A stretch of DNA of 64,000 nucleotides from Distichodus sexfasciatus (Eukaryota > Chordata > Actinopteri > Characiformes > Distichodontidae). A model generated the notes under the pieces. That model was not told the origin of the DNA. It saw nothing but the letters and a program-made list of their open reading frames with translations, and did not search any database. This document shows positions 12,894 to 23,460 of the stretch, one piece after another (position 1 is the first letter of the stretch; each line of letters begins with the position of its first letter). Where the stretch lies: positions 1,506,555-1,570,554 of the forward strand of contig JAVGVS010000003.1 of assembly GCA_032718565.1 (NCBI GenBank), written 5' to 3'. The position numbers were made by a program, and so were the translations under genes.

Positions 12894-13209
12894 ATGACCA
12901 TGTTGCCAATGGTACATCCCGCACTCGGATGAGCCCTGTCACCTCCATATGTGGTCTTTTCAGTGACACACTTGTATAAGATCAGTACTCGATGGCGACG
13001 CAAATGTCTTCCGAATCATAATCTGAGAATGCTGCAGTGTTTCTCTAAAGTTTCAGAACTATTGCACCCCTAATATATTTGGGGTGTGTGTGTGTGTGTG
13101 TGTAAAACTACAAGATGGGCAACCAACTTAAGAAGACCTGACAAGTGACACATTCACAGTCCAATAAAAGTGACATGAACTAAAAGTTTAGTACTGCCAA
13201 TTAGCCAAA
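12894..13209. other. short intergenic stretch, no gene
   Basis: Contains a (GT)n run at 13084-13103 and, before it, 'gcacccctaa', which may be the right end of an older MITE whose left part is at 10660. Confidence 0.3.
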
Positions 13210-13480
13210 TACAGATGGCCCCCAAGTTGTGATGGTTCAACTAAGATTTTTCGATCTTACGATGATAACGTATTAGTGTATCCTGTGAAATCCTTTGGGA
13301 TGCTGCATCTCACAAGGCGGCATCTCCCGCCTTGTGAGATGCCTCACTCTTGCCAGCGATCGACAGCAATAGAGGTTGAGTGCATATGTGTTTCTGTGTT
13401 TTTGGTGTTTTCAGCGATATTCTCAAGTTACGATGGGGTCACCGGAACACTTCTCCATCGTAAGTCGGGGAACATCTGTA
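13210..13480. mobile_element. pogo/Tigger-like MITE with internal perfect hairpin
   Basis: Left end TACAGATGGCCCCCAAG; the inverted right end reads TACAGATGTTCCCCGAC. Both are followed by degenerate (T)GATGG/CTTACGATGG blocks. Inside, a 16-bp perfect inverted repeat (13305-13320 with 13327-13342) has a 6-base loop. Family assignment is by TIR style only. Confidence 0.55.
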
Positions 13481-14658
13481 GAAACTACTGGAAAAAAACA
13501 TTACATTTATACTGGTTATGGTGTAAAGAGGGAGTGAGCCAAAACAAAATACATTTATTTGAGTACTGTACTCAGCTTTTCCACAGCTTTAAATGTGGTT
13601 TTGTTCAAGTTACATGTTTAAGAAATGATCCTTAAATAAAGTATACATAATAAAGGTTTTCAAGTACATTTTCTTGAGGACTTAAATTAAGCAATTATTT
13701 TGAATATCTGTATTTTATTTGAGTATCATTTGTTTGAAACTTTATTCAACAACATTTGAAGGCATGAAAGAACGTGACGGCTTCACCTCCTTTCCAGGAT
13801 CCTTCCACCTCCAAGGATGAAGCCTCTTGTGGTTTGCATGTTGGAGTTCTGCTGCTGTCATCTGTGCTGGAGGAGAGTCGTACCTTTCTGCGTAAAGGCT
13901 TTAAGTGCATCTGGGAAAAACAGGGTTGAAATATGGCACATTCCTGACTGATGAACGCACAGATAGTGATGAAACGCTGACCTACATAACGTCGCAGAGC
14001 TCGGCTTTTACGCCGACTCACACACATTTACTCAGCGACCTCAACACCTGAACACACTCCTCATCAGCCGAAGAAGTAAATAATGGCGAAAACCAATGGC
14101 ACTTTGCCGATTCAGATCACTTAGGTTTAATGTGTGAACTACACAAACTTTTGGAGCACAACAATGTACAAAATCAATTTTAAGACTAAATGCAGCTGAA
14201 TAGAAGGTTTTAAGATTCAAGATTCAAGAGGGATTTATTGTCAGTACAACAATTTACATAGTATACAGTGTATTGAAGTGCTGTTTCGCCCAGCTCCCCC
14301 CCCCAAATTTAAAAATTCATTCGCATGTCTTCATTCTTTATGGTCCATCAGGGTGGACACTCACATGATCAAACATCAAGTTTGGATGTTTGTTATTGCG
14401 TTGAGTTGACAGCTGCCAGTACATACACATACACACACACACACCTACACACACACACCCACCAGCATCCTGAGGAAGCAGGATATAACCTGTAGAAATA
14501 TCACAGGCCCAAACACGCCATGGTATTCACACACCTGCTCTCTCACCTCTTTGCCTCTCTCTCTGTCTCTGTCTCTGTAATTTTCTGTCTTGTTCCTCAG
14601 CTGTCGCTCTTCCTCTTCCACTCTCCCTCTTGCACTCTTGCACTCTGTCTCTTTTTTA
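13481..14658. other. intergenic, no gene
   Basis: AT-rich. 14215-14285 resembles a dispersed fish retroelement end ('attcaagagggatttattgt'). (CA)n lies near 14420-14460 and CT-rich DNA runs into the next microsatellite. Confidence 0.35.
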
Positions 14659-14661
14659 CTA

Positions 14662-14722
<61 letters not shown>

Positions 14723-14781
14723 CTTTAGTTCTTCATGTTTTTTCTTTCTTTCTTTCTTTCTTTCTTTCTTTTTTCTTTCTT

Positions 14782-14861
<80 letters not shown>

Positions 14862-14998
14862 GAAAGAGAGCGCAAGAGAGCAGAAAAAGAGATAGCTACC
14901 TTGCTCTCTCTTTCTCGCTTTCCTTTTCTTTGTATCACTTCTTTTCCCGTGCTTTTTTATCTATCTATCTATCTATCTATCCATCCATCCATCCATCA
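14659..14998. repeat. (ATCT)n / (TTTC)n / (ATCC)n microsatellite cluster
   Basis: ATCT runs at about 14660-14720, 14783-14861 and 14958-14982, a TTTC run at 14744-14772, and an ATCC run at 14980-14998. The long SIYLSIYL-type reading frames here are repeat translations, not proteins. Confidence 0.95.
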
Positions 14999-15059
14999 TC
15001 CTGCTTACAGAAAGAACAGCATCACCTCAACCAATCACATCTATACATGTGCTGAACCA

Positions 15060-15150
15060 AAGTGAAAATAGAGTGTAACAATGCACAGCACACACACATA
15101 CACACACACAGCGCACACACAATCACATCACGCATACGCGCACACACACC
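15060..15150. repeat. interrupted (CA)n repeat
   Basis: Several CA blocks broken by GC-containing steps. Confidence 0.8.
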
Positions 15151-15279
15151 GGGCCTCCATTACCGTGGCTTAGCTCCACGCGCTCCATCTCCTTTGTGCT
15201 CCATCAAAGACAAATGTGAAATATGGATCATGAGTGACATTTTAAAATGTTGCAGCTTGTGTTTAGGCTGCATTTAAGT

Positions 15280-15720
15280 TGCGTTATTGGAGTGGAGAAC
15301 ATTAACGAGCCACGACCGCACACATCACCGGGATTATACAGCAGCCAAGGAGAAAAACTCTGCTTTAACCGCCGTGACTCACAGCCTTATCAGGCCTAAT
15401 CTTAAAGACCAAAGCAAACAAAATGAGGGTCTAAATGAAAGACTGACTAATAAGACTAATTAATTAGTAGTTTGTAGAGAGCATGGCCAAACACATAATT
15501 CATCTCCTTTTTATTAAAATTAAATTGCAGGACTAATTGTGCCATTTGCATAATGTCAAGAAGAAGTGCCCTTTTGTCTGTAATTCCGACTGTTATCAGG
15601 TTAATAGATGTGGTGTTGACCTGGAAAAAGATTTCTCTTTAGTGGAAAATAACAAGATTTCACCTTGTGAGCTACACGTGCAGCTCAGATTCAGATTTAA
15701 AATCTTCATCTTCTCCATCA
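15280..15720. promoter_or_regulatory. candidate conserved enhancer with homeodomain and POU sites
   Basis: No repeats. The palindrome ACTAATTAATTAGT lies at 15455-15468 and an octamer ATTTGCAT at 15544-15551, with several further TAAT cores. This composition is typical of vertebrate developmental CNEs; conservation itself cannot be seen here. Confidence 0.45.
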
Positions 15721-15736
15721 TCATAATAGATAGATA

Positions 15737-17167
15737 CAGTATCTCACAAAAGTGAGTACACCTCTCACATTTTTAGCCATTAGCCATTTTTCCTCCCCGG
15801 TGTCATGTGACTCATTAGTGTTACAAGGTCTCAGGTGTGAATGGGGAGCAGGTATGTTGAACTTGGTGTTATCACTTTCACACTCTCTCATACTGGTCAC
15901 TGGAAGTTCAACATGGCACCTCATGGCCAAGAACTCTCTGAGGATCTGAAAAAAAGAATTGTTGCTCTACATAAAGATGGCCTAGGCTATAAGAAGATTG
16001 CCAACACCCCGAAACTGAGCTGCAGCACGGTGGCCAAGACCATACAGCAGTTTAACAGGACAGTTTCCACTCAGAACAAGTCTCGCCATGGTCCACCAAA
16101 GAAGTTGAGTGCACGTGCTCAGCGTCATATCCAGAGGTTGTCTTTTGAAAATAGACGTATGAGTGCTGCCAGCATTGCTGCAGAGGTTGAAGGGGTGGGG
16201 GGTCAGCCTGTCAGTGCTCAGACCATACGCCGCACACTCATCAAATTGGTTTGTGTGGCAGTCTTCCCAGAAGGAAGCCTCTTCTAAAGATGATGCATAA
16301 GAAAGCAGTTTGCTGAAGACAAGCAGACTAAGGACATGGATTACTGGAACTGTGTCCTGTGGTCTGATGAGATCAAAATAAACTTATTTGGTTCAGATGG
16401 TGTCAAGCGTGTGTGGCAGCAACCAGGGGAGGTGTACATTGTTCTGTAAATAGCCTACAGTCAAGCACGGTGGTGGGAGTGTCATGGTTTGGGGCTGCGT
16501 GAGTGCTGCTGGCACTGGGGAGCTACAGTTCATTGAGGGAACCATGGATGCCAACATGTACTGTGACATACTGAAGCAGAGCATGATCTCCTCCCTTTGG
16601 AAATTGAACCACAGGGCAGTATTCCAACATGATAACGACCCCAAACACACCTCCAAGACGACCACTGCCTTGCTAAAGAAACTGAGGGTAAAGGTGCTGG
16701 ACTGGCCATGCATGTCTCCAGACCTAAACCCTATTGAGCATCTCTGGGGCATCCTCAAATGGAAGACGGAGGAGCGCAAAGTCCCTAACATCCACCAGCT
16801 CCTTGATGTCTCCTTGATGTCGATGGAGGAGGATTCCAGTGGCAACCTGTGAAGCTCTAGTGAACTCCATGCCCAAGAGAGTTAAGGCAATGCTGGAAAA
16901 TAATGGTGGCCACACAAAATATTGACACTTTGGGCACAATTTGGACATTTTCACTTGGGGGTGAAACGTTTGTTGCCAGCAGTTTAGACATTAATGGCTG
17001 TGTGTTTAGTTATTTTGAGGGGACAGCAAATTTACACTATTATACAAGCTGTACACTGACTACTTTACATTGTATCAAAGTTTTATATCTTCAATGTTGT
17101 CCCATGAAAAGATACAATAAAATATTTACAAAAATGTGAGAGGTGTACTTACTTTTGTGAGATACTG
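15737..17167 (+). mobile_element. Tc1-like DNA transposon, second family (1431 bp)
   Basis: Ends CAGTATCTCACAAAAGTGAG on the left, inverted on the right as CAGTATCTCACAAAAGTAAG, flanked by TA. TIR similarity continues through TACACCTCTCACATTTT. It carries a broken transposase on the plus strand. Confidence 0.9.
15913..16925 (+). pseudogene. Tc1-like transposase, broken
   Basis: Starts MAPHGQELSEDLKKRIVALH with an N-terminal HTH, then RHGPPKKLSARAQRHIQRL and a second HTH. The frame is lost around 16230-16290. WSDEIKINLFGSDG (first D) is in one frame. After a stop near 16448, MVWGCVSAAG to DNDPKHTSKT (second D) and SPDLNPIEHLWG (E) are in the next. A last frameshift near 16850 precedes the expected NSMPKRVKAMLENNGGHTKY end at 16925. 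Not functional. Confidence 0.9.
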
Positions 17168-17169
17168 TA

Positions 17170-18849
17170 GATAACATCTTGTCAGCCACCTTGTCTCCTC
17201 CTCACATTTGCAGCTGTTGACTTTATGGTCAAATTGTGTTATATTTTATTTTAATCTGCAGCTGCTGCTGGACCACCACCTCATAAATGCATGCTGCAGA
17301 TCAATGCTGTATCCATTACACATCACATTGGCCACACCTGGTATTGCTCACGACAGAGGACGTCTTTTACTAGAAGGTTAACCTCGACTCAGTCACCATC
17401 ACACAACAACCACAGTCACACACCACACTCAATTTGCAGATCACACACACTTTCTTCACTTAATATTTGGGGACATTCCATAGTTGTCAAGACTGTAGCT
17501 AAATAAGACTGTGGCTCTCTCTAAAGTCAAACCCTAACCCGTAACACTGGTAATGGTTCTGCTCTTTTTGTTTTCTGATATCTATTTTAAAACAAAATAT
17601 GTAAAACCCAAAAACCCAAATGCACACCTGTTTGTTTCATTGGTCTGTAGCTTTAGTGTGCTTTAGTTCCCATCTGCAGTTAGCTTAGTTCTGTCAGTCT
17701 TTTGGTGCAATAATTTAGTATCTTGTTTGGTTAAATCAGTTAGCTTCTTGTTTGCAGGTGTTTCATTCTAGTTAGTTCTTTATTTTAGCATGTCTCACTC
17801 AATACCTGCATCTTTTCTGTGTATCTTTCTTTTGTGGACAGATCCTCACATACCAAAATAGCATCACAAACAATCAAATTTTAGATTTTTATCTATTTTG
17901 GGGACAACAACGTCCTCAAAAAGGTCAGAAAGCCGAAAATATTTGAGGACCTGGATGTCCAATAAAAGATAAGAGAGACCTGACATTCTGGCCCCTTTGG
18001 AACAATAATGCCATGAAACTGCGTAACACAAATCAGAATTCACTTTCACGTTGCACTTGGTGTGAGGAAAGGAAGTCAAAGACGTTCCTTGAGCTTCACA
18101 GCTGAAGCCACCTGTTAAAGCACTTAGGAGCCAGGTGTGTATTAAAGCCGACTTGAGTTATTCACAGTTCAAAAGGAGGAACTGTTAAAGCGGCACACCT
18201 GCTAAGGCCGAGCCTTTCACCTCCTTCTAACAAATGAATAAAAAAGGTGCAGGTTTGAACAAGCTCTTTTTCCCCACGCTTCTGCTCAGTCCACCTTGTT
18301 CTTCCTCCTTTCATTGAGATTCTAACCGGAAAACATCTGAAAAATGCAAGCCGAAGGGGTCGAAGGGGTCGCAGCGCCGTTCATCTTTACAGCACCATCG
18401 AGAGGCCGTAGGCTTTTGAAAACGAGAGAGTGGAGGAATGCAACATGGAGTCAATGTCTGAAAGCATGTCGATTGAGGAGTTCCTGTGAATCTTTCAGCG
18501 GAAGAACTCACACATTCAGAAAACCACAGCTCCGAACTACACATTCAGGGCAGAAAACATATTATCTCACTCAAATTCTCAAAATGAAGTTATCTATCCA
18601 ATTCTTTTACGGTGGCTAAGACAGCCCAATGCAATTTAAAATGTAAAAAAATGTGCTGCAGCACCACAAAGCATATTTATCAGGTTCATAATGCATGTAC
18701 AAACACTGCACATTGGTAAACACTACACAGATTCAGAAAACACTTTCATTAAAATACAATGTGCTGCACATTTATGGACAGGCATCCTTTGTTTTGTGGT
18801 TTTTACATTTGTGTTGCAGCTTTTGCAGTTTTGTTGCATTTACTTTTTA
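17170..18849. other. intergenic, no gene; conserved-looking block 18060-18560
   Basis: 17.2-17.9 kb is plain. 18060-18560 is repeat-free and carries two copies of 'cacacctg'-like and 'gttaaagc' motifs, possibly regulatory. No exon recognised. Confidence 0.35.
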
Positions 18850-19102
18850 TATGTGACCCGATCTGCCGTAATGAGTTGGAAGTCGGCGTTCTATTTATTT
18901 AGATATGGCCAGATTATGTTGGCAAACATCAAAAATAGCTATTTTTCTTTTTTGGTCTTATATGAAAGAAAAGGTCTTCAAAATCAATCTGGTCATCAAA
19001 AAAGAAAAATCGCTATTTTTGTGATGTTTTTCAACATAATCGGCCATATCTAAATAAATAGAACACCGACTTCCAACTCATTACGGCAGATCGGGTCACA
19101 TA
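18850..19102. mobile_element. near-perfect fold-back element
   Basis: Two ~105-base arms, starting TATGTGACCCGATCTGCCGT and ending with its complement, pair over almost their whole length around a ~45-base centre. The arms include CCGACTTCCAACTCATTACG and TATCTAAATAAATAG. No coding content. Probably a MITE; superfamily unknown. Confidence 0.85.
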
Positions 19103-19435
19103 TTCTATTGATGCATCTGGCCAAAGACACAAAACTTTGGAACAACACAATGGAAGTGTTTGCAAAGGACACTTTTTGGGGAGGACTTTTCTTGGAAGCA
19201 ATGGCAATAATATACAAAAACAAGTTCTCTTTTTGAACAGACTGCTAAACCAACTTTATTATATAATAAAAGTATCAAGAAGATCTTTGATAAAGGTGAC
19301 ACAACAGAAAAGCATGTGATAGCATCATCTGAAGTTTTCTGTAGTGTAGCACATCTATAAAATATGCAGTGTTGCATATTTCAAACCATGGCGCACTTTT
19401 TTGGATGATAGCGTTTTGTGAATTTGCGATTAAAT
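19103..19435. other. intergenic, no gene
   Basis: AT-rich unique DNA; nothing recognised. Confidence 0.4.
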
Positions 19436-19610
19436 GAGTAATTATTTGTCATGGCGACAGCACAGAACACAATGCACTACACCCGAATGTGACCTCTGCA
19501 TTCGACCCATCCGTGAAGCAGCAGTGGGCAGTTTTTGGCAGCGCCCGGGGAGCAGTGCTTGAACCGGCGTCTTTCCGATCCCAGAGCCAACTGCTTAACC
19601 ATTATGTTTC
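19436..19610 (-). repeat. tRNA-derived SINE, family A, internally deleted
   Basis: On the minus strand: a head with 'ggttaagcagttggctctgg', then the 'agcactgctccccgggcgc' body and tail. The 'gtaccactgaggtactcatg' segment seen in other copies is missing. Confidence 0.75.
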
Positions 19611-19639
19611 CAACTTCCCCAATGTGTTTGTATGTGCAT

Positions 19640-20360
19640 TATGAACTTGATTGCCTTGCTGCCAGTTTTTCCATTAGACGTCTATTGTATTTCCCACTGT
19701 AAGTCTGGGGATCAATGTACACAATTGCGTAAGCATTAAATCTGAGAAGCATGGTTGAAATTTGGTTAAGATCCACCTGTCTAATGAGCGAGGCGAACCC
19801 CGGTCAGCTTTTATGGCTAATGCAAATTTGAAGCCCTTTATGCCCATTAGGTCGAGCAACAGCTTCAAACGGCGATTTGTTCTGTAAATAGCCCATTCAG
19901 GCAGCGCCGAAACACCTTTCCCCCCACCACCGTAATTGAATCTTCAAAGCTCCAACCCCACCGCCCCAACCCTCCATCCCCGCTCTTGCAGCGATGAATA
20001 GCATGTTCATCTGAAAAGAGCACCAAGGATACATGTTTATCCGTTTTTCAATTAGCCACCCCATCATCTGCATTCATAATTAGTGCAGAGAAAGGCGAGG
20101 AGACGCAGCGGATGGACGGAGATGGTTCTACATTCAGCAAGGTTAATGAAAAGCATAGTTTTGCTAATGAGCCCTTCTCTCTCTCTCAAGAGAGAAACTC
20201 TTAGGGAACAGATGAGATAAATTGCTGTGATAGTACAAAGCACTTGGGCTGCCTGATGGAGAACTGGCAAGAGTGGGGTTTTTTTTTTTTCCTCTTTCTT
20301 TGATATTGTGCAGGTGATTGACATTGAACGAGGGAACATCAAGAAGAAATTCACCTTTGA
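19640..20360. promoter_or_regulatory. candidate conserved enhancer just downstream of lmo4
   Basis: Repeat-free, with octamer ATGCAAAT at 19820-19827, many TAAT/ATTA cores and evenly mixed composition, about 0.4-1.1 kb beyond the lmo4 poly(A) site. Confidence 0.45.
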
Positions 20361-20542
20361 TACGTTTCGAGCAATTCTAATGAGAAACTATACACACTGC
20401 ACAGCTCACAAATTATGTTATATAGTCTTTAGAAATATTCATTATTTATAATATTATATATTTATCATAGCCAAATACAAATTCATACAAATATATATGT
20501 ACAAATATTGATTATATATACCATTTTATCTAGATCAACAAC

Positions 20543-20599
<57 letters not shown>

Positions 20600-20699
20600 T
20601 GCATTATTATTTATAGAAAATTATATCACATTAAACATTTGGAATTGGACTAATAATAATAAATGTACAAGAACAACTGTACCAAAAAAAGAAGGTGGC
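20361..20699. repeat. AT-rich spacer with (AAT)n
   Basis: An (AAT)n run occupies about 20540-20599; the rest is AT-rich with no feature. Confidence 0.85.
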
Positions 20700-21733
20700 A
20701 TTTAAATTTTAATCTTAACTTTTTTATTAATTAAATACACCATACTGGAGCAAATGTCTCTGAAAATATCACAAATAGATTTCTCTCTCATTCAGCGTTT
20801 TATAAGTGGACAGTAATGAGCATCTTTTTCTGGTCTCTGTGGATTCAGGTTGTGACGGGAAGGGAAAAGACAGGGAGTTTATCTGTGTGTCAGGTGGAGG
20901 ATGTACGGTGGCCACGCTGGGACAAAAACATTTACATGCATACATACATGATAGTTGGGGTTTTTTTCTTTCTTTTTTTATCTTTTTTTTTTTTTTACAA
21001 ATACACCAAGTGTTCATGATTCGAGTTGCACAAAAAAGCCACAGATACTTCTTGGAATCCCGCAGGTTTTTGATTTTCATATCACCCGAAATGAAACACA
21101 TTCCCTTTACAACATTTAAAATATAGAAAGAGGAGATAGGGTGTAGTGAAGTAAAAGAGAATAGATAAGAGCCAAAATAGGAAAACAAAAAGGGGGAAAA
21201 GCAGTCTGTTTTGCTCATATTAATTATCAAACAAACGTACGAATCGCATTTCCAAAAAGCTCCGGCCGATTTCGCTTTGTTTGTCTCTTTCAGTCTTTCT
21301 CTCTTACCAAGAAAAGTCTTTTTGCTTCGACTCTTTTTCCCTTTATCACTTCTTTTCTGTCTCTCTCTCTCTCTCACTCCCTTTCTGTCTCTTTTTTCTC
21401 TTTCTCTCTCCATCTTTGAGTCCCATCCGTCTCCTGTAATTCGTGGAGTTCATGGAGTCCTCAAGTTTTCCATCAGAAGCGCGACAGGAAAGCGCTGGAA
21501 TTCCGCCCATGATCGAAGGTTGTGGGGTCAAAAGGGGAGAGGGTGAGGGGGTTAGACTGGAACTTGGGAGCTTGGAGCATTAAAGGGGGGGCATTGAGGC
21601 TCCAAAGAAGGGGAGAAAGAGGAGGAAGAGGAGGGGCAGCGTTGAGGACTGAGAGGTCTTCAGTGACGATGAGCGAGGGTTGGAATGAAGGCACACGTCC
21701 CGCTTGTTGAGCAACTCCTCCCTCCTAACACAC
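20700..21733 (-). CDS. lmo4: lmo4 exon 5 (Val-Cys-stop and 3'UTR)
   Basis: A long CT tract ends in TCTTCCGTCTCAG at 21734, followed by GTG TGT TAG at 21733-21725. This supplies the missing final V164-C165-stop in the correct phase after exon 4, 9.1 kb away. The remaining ~1 kb is 3'UTR. It is pyrimidine/purine biased, holds non-repetitive blocks around 21000-21120, and ends near an AATAAA on the gene strand at 20728-20723. The ORF-like purine-rich stretch at 20769-21413 lies inside this UTR and is not a separate gene. Confidence 0.85.
20723..20728 (-). terminator. lmo4: lmo4 polyadenylation signal
   Basis: Gene-strand AATAAA in the context TTAATTAATAAAAAAG, about 1 kb after the stop codon and the first good signal before AT-rich intergenic DNA and an (AAT)n repeat. 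Cleavage would fall near 20700. Other weak AT-rich signals cannot be excluded. Confidence 0.5.
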
Positions 21734-23419
21734 CTGAGACGGAAGAGAGAGAGAGAAAAAAAAGAGGTGTTAAATGCATTCAGAACAGAGCAAACATTCT
21801 TCTAAAGTAGGACAAAACAGCAAGGACAAGCTCAGTTTCGACCACCACAGCCAAAATTTCCAAGAGAGTCTGACTGCAGACCTCCTCTGTGGGTAAATCT
21901 CCTCTGTTAGTACGTCTCCTCTTACGGAAAGGAAATGATGTCATGAATATAACTGCAGTTATGGTTAGGGTTAGGGTTAGGTACGGTTCTTCGTCCTTGT
22001 CCGTCATTTCCTTTCCCTCAGAGGAGATGTACTGACAGAGGAGCTTACCCACAGAAGAGGTCTGCAGCCAGACCCTTCTCAAAATTTCTGCACAGGTTTA
22101 GGACTGATATGAGCAACATGTCACCAGTTGTGACTAGTAAACACTGTGATAAGAAGGTTGCCAGTTCAAGTTCCGGACCGGTAAAGGTACCACTGAGGTA
22201 CTCATGAGCAAGGTAACGTCTCCAAGCACTGCTCCCGGGTGCTGCCCATTGCTTCTTTATGGATGGGTCAAATACAGAGGTCGTTTTTTGTAGTGGTGTG
22301 TTCACAATGACAATCACTCACTTAAAATGGAAGGACTTACACTGCTGTTTAAGGCAAAATAAGACTTACCTTATAAAGGGTTATTATGATTTATAGTCAG
22401 GTTGTTAATTAGGTTGTAGACAGGTTTTATATCATTAATAAGCAGTGATAAACAAGTTATAAAAGTTGTGATACATTGATGCAGGCTCACTATTTGGCAA
22501 GATTCGTTTCACTCTTTATGCCAGATATAAATGTCAGTAACTTATCAATAATGAGTCATAAAAATACCATAACACATCATGATGGATGGGGGAACCATTA
22601 ACTCAGACAGCAAAGTTAGTTTAGGCAGATAACATGCCTGATGTCTAGTAACTCATCCAAAAATCAAAATCACCTAATAAAAATCAAGAACGCTGCCATC
22701 CAACCATAATTCTACTGCTGTTTTATTGGTAACAGCATGTTAACAAATAGCTGATGAAGTTGACAGTTTAACATTCTCCTTGAGACGAGGGGATGAGATG
22801 AGCTGAGCAACTAACAAGATCCGAGCTCTCGCCAAATAGTGAGTTATAACTTGTTTATCACTGCTTATTAATGATTTAAAGACGGTCTACAGCCTTATTA
22901 ATAAGCTGATTGTAAATCATTGAGTACCCTTTATAAGGAGAATTCCTTGTAGTACTTTGTTGTAGAACTTGTAGCACTTATATAATGTTGGATCATGAAT
23001 GCTGGCGGTGTTTAAGGCGGTTAGCGACGGCTTAAAAAGTTGCGTCACACACGTAGGATACAGTGAGAGCGGCATATAAAACGTGCTAAAAAGCAGAAGC
23101 ACTGGGAAACTGCTCCCTCCATATTTAGGTGTCTAATGAAGGCGGTGTTCGCTACAGCAGCGCCGCTAAGCCCCCCTGCTTAATTTATTGATCAGCGCGG
23201 CTTTGCAAACCATCTGCTGTCCTATTTCCCCTGCATTAACTTTAAAGCATGTTTTTATGAAGTTAGTCTCTTTTCTTTTTTTTCCCCCCCGTCTCCGCTC
23301 CGAACAATGCTTCAGCGAGGCCCCCAGGAGGCCCGGGCTCTGCAAGAAGCCAGCGCAACAGGGACAATTATGCCCACGTCTACAGCAGCCCACATTCTGC
23401 TTTCATACACAGTACAGGA

Positions 23420-23460
<41 letters not shown>

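Noticed and set aside
14520..15065. 181-residue ORF with SIYLSIYL repeats
   Set aside because: Pure translation of an (ATCT)n microsatellite; equivalent frames are open in several registers.
16393..16845. 150-residue minus-strand ORF opposite the Tc1 transposase
   Set aside because: It is the antisense shadow of the conserved DDE-domain codons on the plus strand.
20769..21413. 214-residue minus-strand ORF starting MEREREKRDRKG
   Set aside because: It is low-complexity GA-repeat translation inside the lmo4 3'UTR, downstream of the exon 5 stop. No domain is recognisable.
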